A stretch of DNA of 64,000 nt, taken from Ruegeria_C sp041537905. Its GTDB lineage: Bacteria > Pseudomonadota > Alphaproteobacteria > Rhodobacterales > Rhodobacteraceae. This document shows, in pieces, positions 58,417 to 64,000 of this stretch. The stretch lies in assembly GCF_041537905.1 (NCBI RefSeq), contig NZ_JBGRUO010000002.1:124001-188000 (forward strand), read 5' to 3'. The first letter of the stretch is position 1. Each line of letters opens with the position of its first letter. The position numbers and the translations under genes are program-made. Below the pieces are notes generated by a model. That model did no database searches, had not been told where the DNA came from, and saw only the letters and a program-made list of their open reading frames with translations.

Positions 58417-58950
58417 TCATTCACCAAAACTCTGATCGACCAGATCGCGCTGGATGCGGTGATCGCCTTTGAGGATGAGGCTGATCAGGTGGTCGGTCAG
58501 CGCGATCGCAAAGATCACAGCACCCAGCAGCATCACAGATTGCGGAATCCAGAGCGCGGTGCGATCCTGACCCTGGCTGACATCGTTGAATTTCCACGAC
58601 CAGTAGACGAAGTTCACGCAATAGCGGACGAAATACCACGCCACCGCCGTGCCGATGGCGAAACACCAGATATTGATGATCCGCTGCACTTTCGGCCCGA
58701 CCGCGTTGATCAGGATCGACACCCGGATATGTGCGCCGCGGTTCAGCGCGTTGGCAAAGGCTAGGAATGAGGCAGCGGCCATGGCGTAACCGGCATAGTC
58801 GGGTGCGCCAGGAAAAACCTCGCCGGTCCAGCGGGCCAGCATCTGCACCACGATCAGGATCAGGATCGCGATCAGGCAGAGCGCGGCCAGAATGCCCGAG
58901 CCGAGATACAGGAAATCAAGCGCGGCGCGCAGCCGCTTTGCGAGTGCCAT
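58417..58950 (-). CDS. TRAP transporter small permease (DctQ family)
   Basis: The start MALAKRLRAALDFLYLGSGI at 58950 has a GGGGGA site upstream and gives 177 residues. Four hydrophobic helices and the RWTGEVFPGAPDYAGYAMAA segment with FLAFANALNRGAHIRVSILI are DctQ features. It partners DctM. It lies 64 bases downstream of dctP. Confidence 0.9.
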   Translation of the reverse strand: MALAKRLRAALDFLYLGSGILAALCLIAILILIVVQMLARWTGEVFPGAPDYAGYAMAAASFLAFANALNRGAHIRVSILINAVGPKVQRIINIWCFAIGTAVAWYFVRYCVNFVYWSWKFNDVSQGQDRTALWIPQSVMLLGAVIFAIALTDHLISLILKGDHRIQRDLVDQSFGE

Positions 58951-59014
58951 CAGGTCCCCCTGTCCGTTTTGAGTGGGGTTGGGGGCAGACCACAGGCCTG
59001 CCCCTGGGTCGGGT

Positions 59015-59998
59015 TTACTCTGCCTTGGACGCTTTGAAGGCTTCAACGATAGCCGCGCCATCCGGGCCAGCGGCCTCGAGCCATTCAGCGGTCATGGTTT
59101 CACCGATCTGCTGCAACTCGCCCTTCAGCTGGTCGCTTGCCGGGGCAACGCTCATGCCGCCATCGCGTAGGCCCTTGAGGGTAAAGTCGGTATATTGAAC
59201 CGCGCGCCACGTGCCCGCGTATTCCGCCAAGTCGGCGCAGGCCTGAACCACCGCCTTGTTGCCATCCGACACACCCGACCAGACATCGGAATTCACCATG
59301 ATGTAGTTGCGCGGCAGCCAGGCATCGACCTCGTAGAAATGGTTCAGGCTTTCCCAGACCTTGCGGTCATACCCGGTAGCGCCAGAGCTGACCATCGAGT
59401 CGGCTACGCCGGTGGCAAAGGCCTGGCTGATTTCGGCGGCTTCGATCGTGACCGGCAGCATACCGGTCAGTTCCGCCAGACGCGCGGTGGCGTTGTTGTA
59501 GGAGCGGAACTTGACCCCTTCCATATCCGCGACCGAATTCACCTCGTCCCGGAAATAGAGGCCCTGCGGCGGCCATGGCACCGAGTAAAGCAGCGTCAGG
59601 TTCTGATCGGCCAGCACCTTTTCCAGCGTCGGCTTTGCGGCATTCCAGAGCTTGTCGGCATCATCAAAGGAGGTCGCGAGGAAAGGCACGGAATCCACAC
59701 CAAAGATCGCGTCTTCATTCTGGTGACCCGAGAGCAGTCGCTCACCGATCGGAACCTGTCCGGTCTGGATCGCGCGTTTGATCTGCGCACCCGGGAACAG
59801 CGAGCCGGACGGGTGCGTCACGATCTCGATCTCGCCCTGGGTGCCGGTGGTGACGCATTTGGCGAACTCCGCGCCGGTCACCGAATGAAAGTTCGAGCCG
59901 GAATAGGCCATCGGCATATCCCATTTCTCGGCCAGAGCCGGTGCAGCACTTGCTGCGGTCAGGGCCGTGGCGGCCAGCAGATGTGTCAGTTTTTTCAT
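59015..59998 (-). CDS. TRAP transporter substrate-binding protein (DctP family)
   Basis: The start MKKLTHLLAATALTAASAAP at 59998 follows GGGAGAAG and gives 327 residues with a signal peptide ending near residue 23. Periplasmic. NLTLLYSVPWPPQGLYFRD near 135 and MEGVKFRSYNNATARLAELT near 163 are DctP-type, with the substrate Arg probably in KFRSYN. TRAP systems bind organic and amino acids; the genes around point to a proline-like or D-amino acid. Confidence 0.92.
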   Translation of the reverse strand: MKKLTHLLAATALTAASAAPALAEKWDMPMAYSGSNFHSVTGAEFAKCVTTGTQGEIEIVTHPSGSLFPGAQIKRAIQTGQVPIGERLLSGHQNEDAIFGVDSVPFLATSFDDADKLWNAAKPTLEKVLADQNLTLLYSVPWPPQGLYFRDEVNSVADMEGVKFRSYNNATARLAELTGMLPVTIEAAEISQAFATGVADSMVSSGATGYDRKVWESLNHFYEVDAWLPRNYIMVNSDVWSGVSDGNKAVVQACADLAEYAGTWRAVQYTDFTLKGLRDGGMSVAPASDQLKGELQQIGETMTAEWLEAAGPDGAAIVEAFKASKAE

Positions 59999-60042
59999 TT
60001 TTTCTTCTCCCATATTGGATTGGTCGGTGTTTTTGGTTGTTG

Positions 60043-61302
60043 TTACCCGGCCTCTTTGAAACGTGCCGGGGAATAGACGTTCAGGTCAATATTTGGTTGC
60101 CTGCCCGATATCATCTGCGCCAGCAGGCGCCCGGTTTTTGGCCCGCCGGTCAGGCCGATATGGTGATGCCCAAAGCCGGTGAATGCGCCTTTAATGCCCG
60201 GCACCTCGCCGATCACCGGGATCGAATCTGCCGGTGCCGGGCGATGGCCCATCCATTCGGTCACATGCGCGCCACGCAGGCCGGGAATGGCTTTGACCGC
60301 GTTGCGGCGCAACAGGTCCAGCGGTGCGCGCGAGGGCTGGGCCTCCAGCCCGCCGAATTCGACAACACCGGCAAGACGCACCCGGCCCTCCATCGGGGTG
60401 ATGACGAATTTGCCGCCCGCGATCATGACTGGGGATTTCGGCATTACCGACGGCTCCCAGAATTCCAGATGATAGCCGCGTTCGGATTCCAGCGGCACAT
60501 TCAGGCCCAGTTTCTTGGCCAGCGGCCCCGACCAGACCCCGGTGGCCAGCACCGCCGCGTCGCAGGCGAGTGTCTCGCCTCCCGCGCGAATGCCCGTGAC
60601 CTCCCCGTTTTCCTGAACCACATCCTCGACATCGGCCCGCAGGAATCGGCCACCCCGGGCCTCAAGATGGCAGGCCAGAGCCTGCACATAGGCGCCGGGG
60701 TCGGAAATCCGGCCATGACCGCCCAGACGGACTGCGAAGTTCAGATCCTCGGAAAAGATCGGATCATAGGCGCGGAAGGCCGCGCCCTCCAGCTCATCCC
60801 AGTGAAAGCCGTTTGCCTTGCGTAAATTCCACCCGAACGCGTCAGACCCGAAATGGGCGCGATCGTCATAGATGAACAGGTAGTCGGAGGGATGGATATA
60901 GCCCTCTGCCCCGGTTCCTGCTGCCAGCGCTGTGTGATCTTCCAGGCTGTCGCCAATGATCGGGGTCAGGGCCGAGGCAATGCGCGTTGTGTCCTTTGCA
61001 TTGGCGTGTGAGAGGTATTTCCGCAGCCAGGGCAACAGGCGCGGCAGATACCCGTAGCGCAAAAACAGCGGCTGATCTGCGCTGAACAGCATCTTTGGCG
61101 CCTTGGCGATCAGACCCGGCGTTGTGACCGGCACCACCGAGCAGGACGCCAGCACCCCGCCATTGCCGTAAGACGTGCCCTCTGCCGGACCCTTGCGGTC
61201 GATCAGGATGACCTCGTGACCCTCGCGCTGCAGCCAGATCGCCGCCGACACCCCAACGATGCCTGCACCAATGATGGCCACTGTTTTGCGATCTGTGGTC
61301 AT
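60043..61302 (-). CDS. D-amino-acid dehydrogenase-like FAD oxidoreductase (DadA type)
   Basis: The start MTTDRKTVAIIGAGIVG at 61302 gives 419 residues. The FAD loop GAGIVG is at 11-16. GRISDPGAYVQALACHLEAR near 205, VLATGVWSGPLAKKLGLNV near 255 and ESERGYHLEFWEPSVMPK near 280 match DadA, as does the GFGHHHIGLTGGPKTGRLLA end. It oxidises D-amino acids, possibly D-proline or D-hydroxyproline, to imino acids, and is the first gene of the TRAP/Pxp run. It is divergent from a MarR-type regulator. Confidence 0.88.
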   Translation of the reverse strand: MTTDRKTVAIIGAGIVGVSAAIWLQREGHEVILIDRKGPAEGTSYGNGGVLASCSVVPVTTPGLIAKAPKMLFSADQPLFLRYGYLPRLLPWLRKYLSHANAKDTTRIASALTPIIGDSLEDHTALAAGTGAEGYIHPSDYLFIYDDRAHFGSDAFGWNLRKANGFHWDELEGAAFRAYDPIFSEDLNFAVRLGGHGRISDPGAYVQALACHLEARGGRFLRADVEDVVQENGEVTGIRAGGETLACDAAVLATGVWSGPLAKKLGLNVPLESERGYHLEFWEPSVMPKSPVMIAGGKFVITPMEGRVRLAGVVEFGGLEAQPSRAPLDLLRRNAVKAIPGLRGAHVTEWMGHRPAPADSIPVIGEVPGIKGAFTGFGHHHIGLTGGPKTGRLLAQMISGRQPNIDLNVYSPARFKEAG

Positions 61303-61366
61303 TGCGATCTCCTGCCGGGCGCAGCCCTGCCGCACACCGATTCTTCGAGGCACAGGATCGCATACA

Positions 61367-61396
61367 TTGACAAAACGTCAACAAAATGTTTATAAA
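61367..61396 (+). promoter_or_regulatory. Near-consensus promoter with overlapping palindrome, marR-type gene
   Basis: TTGACA at 61367-61372 and TATAAA at 61391-61396 are separated by 18 bases and lie 27 bases before the regulator ATG. The -35 box is part of the palindrome TTGAC-aaaac-GTCAA at 61367-61381. This looks like a sigma-70 promoter with an operator over its -35 region, in the divergent gap with the dehydrogenase gene. Confidence 0.65.
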
Positions 61397-61422
61397 TAAT
61401 TAAAATTGATCGGAGCACGCGC

Positions 61423-61938
61423 ATGTCAGATACCCCTCTTGGCCCGGTTGTCTCTTCGGCCCATCTTGCCGAAGGCAGTTTTCCCGAGGTCAGCGAGTTT
61501 GAATTTGGCCTGATCATCGCCCACCACGCCTTTGCGCGCTGGACCACCCGCTGCATGGCGGCGGCAGGTCTTGCGGATATGTCCTCGCTGGAGGTCTGCG
61601 TGCTGCACACCGTGCGCCATCGCGGCAAACCCAAGAAACTGGCCGATATCTGCCTTGTGCTGAATGTCGAGGATACCCACACGGTCAACTATGCGATCAA
61701 GAAACTGGCCAAGGCGGGGCTGGTGCAGGAAGGCAAGCAGGGTAAGGAAAAGACGGTCGAGGCCACCGAACGCGGCGCGGCGGCCTGCGAGCGGTATCGC
61801 GAGATTCGCGAAGCGCTGCTGCTGCGTGCGATGAACGAGGTGGGCATAGAAGCCGAACAGATGAGCCGGCTGTCGGCCCTGATGCGCCTGATGTCCGGCC
61901 AGTATGATCAGGCCGCGCGTGCAGCGACCGTCTATTGA
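61423..61938 (+). CDS. MarR-type winged-helix transcriptional regulator
   Basis: A 171-residue regulator preceded by GGAG. A winged helix lies at about residues 55-115: LEVCVLHTVRHRGKPKKLAD, then DICLVLNVEDTHTVNYAIKK as recognition helix and a wing with EGKQGKEKTVEATERG. A helical C-terminus follows. It likely represses the divergent dehydrogenase/TRAP/Pxp run and itself through the palindrome in its promoter. The effector is unknown. Confidence 0.85.
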   Translation: MSDTPLGPVVSSAHLAEGSFPEVSEFEFGLIIAHHAFARWTTRCMAAAGLADMSSLEVCVLHTVRHRGKPKKLADICLVLNVEDTHTVNYAIKKLAKAGLVQEGKQGKEKTVEATERGAAACERYREIREALLLRAMNEVGIEAEQMSRLSALMRLMSGQYDQAARAATVY

Positions 61939-61949
61939 TCCTGCGCTGA

Positions 61950-63077
61950 TCATTCGGACCTCCGAACGGCATAGTGGTTCAACCTGTCGATATCCGGCAC
62001 CACGCCCAGCCCCGCGCCGCTCGGCACGATCACATGACCGTCGGCCACCGGGAATGGCGTCTGCAGGATGTCTTCGCGCAGGTAGTAGCTCGCCTGATAA
62101 AACTCGCATCCCAATGTGATTTCCGGCGTCGCCGCGACCACGTGCGTGCCCGACAGATGGGCAAGACCCGCCTCGAACATATCCCCGCCATAGGCGGTCA
62201 ACCCATTGGCTGCCGCGATCCGGGCGACGGTCTGACCGCGCGCCAGCCCACCTGACTTCATGATCTTGACCGACACGCCGTCACAGATGCCTTCGCAGGC
62301 GGCGCGGGTCATGTCTTCGGGGCCGAACACGCTTTCATCGGCCAGCAGAGGCACGTCGATGGCCGCGCGCAGGCGCGCCATCATGCCGTACTCGTTGGCG
62401 CGTACGGGCTGTTCGATGAAATCGGGCCGGAACTGCGCCACGTCGCGCACGCGGTCCATGGCCTCATCGATCTCCAGCCCCTGATTATAGTCCACACGGA
62501 TGCGGAAATCGGAGAAGTCGCGGGCAATCCGCTCCAGCCGCATGACGTCAAAGGCGTGATCGCGAAAGCCGGTTTTTAGCTTGATGATCCCGACACCGTT
62601 GTCGCGCAGGCGCTCCATCAATGCGAGATCAGCGTCGAAATCCGGGTTCGCAATTGAGCAACTCAACGGGATGCGATCGCGGCAGCGACCGCCCAACAAC
62701 GCCCAGACCGGCACACCGGAGATCCGTCCGGTCAGATCAAGCAGCGCGCTGTCCAGCGCCGCCTTCGCCTCGGTACAATGGGCAACCGCGCGCGCCGCCT
62801 GCCCCATGATCCCGGCCCGGTCCGCTATACGCTGCCCGACCACCAAAGGGCGCAGATAGCGGTCGAGCGCGGCATAGCTTGCCTCGGGCGTGCCGGTGAA
62901 AACCGACCAGGGCGAGGCCTCGCCAAACCCCTGGCTCCCGTCTTCGCTGGTCAGCCGCAGGATGATGACCTCGCAATGCCCCTCGACCCGGCCGATGCCA
63001 TGGTCCCGCGCGGATCGCACGGGCAAAGCCAGATGCCACAGATCGAAACCCGTGATGCGTTGATCGAGGTTTGACAT
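61950..63077 (-). CDS. Enolase-superfamily dehydratase, cis-3-hydroxy-L-proline dehydratase-like
   Basis: The start at 63077 gives 375 residues. Mandelate-racemase/muconate-cycloisomerase residues are present: KLK at 166-168, metal ligands Asp196 (RVDYNQG), Glu222 (IEQP) and Asp247 (ADES), and Lys271 (SVKIMKSGG). GGDMFEAGLAHLSGTH at 297-312 and LGCEFYQASYYL are features I associate with cis-3-hydroxy-L-proline dehydratases, which yield pyrroline-2-carboxylate. 4-hydroxyproline betaine epimerases are close relatives, so substrate is uncertain. It is divergent from a LysR gene. Confidence 0.8.
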   Translation of the reverse strand: MSNLDQRITGFDLWHLALPVRSARDHGIGRVEGHCEVIILRLTSEDGSQGFGEASPWSVFTGTPEASYAALDRYLRPLVVGQRIADRAGIMGQAARAVAHCTEAKAALDSALLDLTGRISGVPVWALLGGRCRDRIPLSCSIANPDFDADLALMERLRDNGVGIIKLKTGFRDHAFDVMRLERIARDFSDFRIRVDYNQGLEIDEAMDRVRDVAQFRPDFIEQPVRANEYGMMARLRAAIDVPLLADESVFGPEDMTRAACEGICDGVSVKIMKSGGLARGQTVARIAAANGLTAYGGDMFEAGLAHLSGTHVVAATPEITLGCEFYQASYYLREDILQTPFPVADGHVIVPSGAGLGVVPDIDRLNHYAVRRSE

Positions 63078-63177
63078 CGCGTCCCTCCCTGCCGTTGGGG
63101 AAGTGTGCGCGCCCAGCCTCATCATTTCCAATATTATGTTTTTGGCAGGGTATCACTAAATCTTATAGAGTGGCCCC

Positions 63178-64000
63178 ATGCAGACCAATTTCCGGCAGTA
63201 TCAGGCCTTTCACGCGATCATCGACACCGGCACCGTCACCGGGGCCGCCGAGCAGTTGGGCGTCTCGCAGCCAGCGATCTCGAACCTGCTGGCGCAGTTG
63301 GAGCGTCGGACCAAGCTGCGCCTGTTCGAGCGCAGCCGGGGCCGCTTGCTGCCCACGCCCGAGGCGGTGGTCCTGTTTGACGAGATCGACACGATCGTGC
63401 GCGGCCTGGACCATGTGAACCAGGCAGTGGTGGACTTGCAGAACCAGAAGGCGGGGCAATTGCAGGTGGCGACCAGCCATGCGATGGCCTTCGGTTTCAT
63501 GCCCGGCCAGATCGCGCGTTTTACCGCCGACAAGCCGAACCTGACCATCGCGTTCCAGTCGCAATATTCCTCGAAAATACAGGAATGGGTGATGGCCGGG
63601 CTGTTCGAGATCGGCATCTGCGAGTTGCCGGTGCGTCATGACGGGTTGCACAAGCTCCCGTTCTTCTTTGAAATCGTTTGTGCCCTGCCTGAGAACAGCC
63701 CGCTGGCCGAACATGACGTGTTGACGCCCGCCTTGCTGAGCGACGTGCCCTTCATCGTGATGGGGGCCGATCACATGGTGAACCGCCGCGCGCGCGAGGC
63801 GTTTCATTCGGTCGGCGCCCACCTGAGGGTGCGCTGTCAGACCGATCTGTTCCGCAACGCGCTCAACATGGTGAAAGAGGGGTTGGGCGCCACCTTTGTC
63901 GACCCGTTCACCCTGTCCAGCGACGATGGCAGCGGTTATGTGCTGCGCCGGTTCGTGCCGCGCATCCTGCTGGATGTGGTGATCGTGACCGCGCGGGAAC
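63178..64000 (+). CDS. LysR family transcriptional regulator, cut by window edge
   Basis: 274 codons from an ATG at 63178; the C-terminus lies beyond the window. The N-terminal helix-turn-helix is MQTNFRQYQAFHAIIDTGTV followed by TGAAEQLGVSQPAISNLLAQ at 21-40. The effector domain follows from about residue 90 (GQLQVATSHAMAFGFMPGQI). LysR regulators usually control the divergent neighbour, here the enolase-type dehydratase, in response to a pathway metabolite. The gap of about 100 bases holds AT-rich sequence (TTCCAATATTATG) where a binding site could lie. Confidence 0.9.
   Translation, partial: MQTNFRQYQAFHAIIDTGTVTGAAEQLGVSQPAISNLLAQLERRTKLRLFERSRGRLLPTPEAVVLFDEIDTIVRGLDHVNQAVVDLQNQKAGQLQVATSHAMAFGFMPGQIARFTADKPNLTIAFQSQYSSKIQEWVMAGLFEIGICELPVRHDGLHKLPFFFEIVCALPENSPLAEHDVLTPALLSDVPFIVMGADHMVNRRAREAFHSVGAHLRVRCQTDLFRNALNMVKEGLGATFVDPFTLSSDDGSGYVLRRFVPRILLDVVIVTARE

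Noticed and set aside
1..64000. CRISPR arrays, tRNA or rRNA genes, insertion sequences, prophage genes
   Set aside because: No regular short repeats, cloverleaf-like sequences, transposase or phage genes were seen; gene content is chromosomal throughout.

Overview
The window reads as chromosome from a marine alphaproteobacterium of the Rhodobacterales (Roseobacter group). The evidence is high GC, dense gene packing with many ATGA-type overlaps, a small aa3-oxidase subunit IV gene, a plant-type glutamate-cysteine ligase, a DmdC-like acyl-CoA dehydrogenase, TRAP transporters, an MFP/RND pair and the local order uvrC-pgsA-moaD-moaE. There is no sign of a prophage, insertion sequence, CRISPR array, rRNA or tRNA. 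Most genes are housekeeping or metabolic. Both edges cut a gene (mobA on the left, a LysR regulator on the right).

Layout. 1-2113: molybdenum cofactor genes (mobA fragment, fdhD) and the amino-acid exporter pair azlC/azlD. 2117-8618: a minus-strand block with a lipoprotein, the tiny cytochrome oxidase subunit IV, a secreted phospholipase A2-like protein, a membrane glycerophosphodiesterase, a DUF6173-like protein, an MBL hydrolase and an acyl-CoA dehydrogenase. 8753-19110: Sua5, YqgE, a periplasmic DsbD-type domain protein, a NUDIX hydrolase, an RND efflux pump with its adaptor, MoaB, a LysE exporter, a phosphoesterase and a family-4-like uracil-DNA glycosylase. 19192-23554: a secreted cysteine-rich protein, then pyrB, two small membrane proteins, a dihydroorotase-like gene without its active site, and plsY. 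23634-31659: a GbsR-type regulator and a desaturase with matching operators, a YHS protein, a SABATH-type methyltransferase next to gshA, a GNAT enzyme, rsmE and ubiA. 31724-37252: a BON/OmpA protein and the uvrC-pgsA-moaD-moaE operon. 37543-50580: SDRs, a Na/Ca antiporter, an S49 peptidase, an ABC-2 exporter, a DMT exporter, an acyl-CoA racemase, the haem genes hemE, hemC and hemF, a second desaturase, RsmC and ClpS. 50693-53055: a HAD hydrolase and a DacA-type carboxypeptidase with a SPOR domain.

53146-64000 is the most coherent accessory region. A MarR-type regulator faces a minus-strand run of a D-amino-acid dehydrogenase, a TRAP transporter (P, Q, a secreted cupin, M), a BASS-type carrier and the 5-oxoprolinase genes pxpB, pxpC and pxpA. 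Beside it lie an enolase-superfamily enzyme resembling cis-3-hydroxy-L-proline dehydratase and a LysR regulator. The likely theme is uptake and breakdown of proline-like cyclic or D-amino acids, feeding glutamate metabolism.

The points most worth following are a SABATH-family (plant salicylate/jasmonate type) methyltransferase behind gshA, a dihydroorotase homologue missing its metal ligands inside the pyr cluster, a uracil-DNA glycosylase missing the Fe-S cysteines, a twin-operator arrangement for a GbsR/desaturase pair, a 24-cysteine secreted protein, and the cyclic amino-acid island. All calls rest on reading the sequence; no database search was run.
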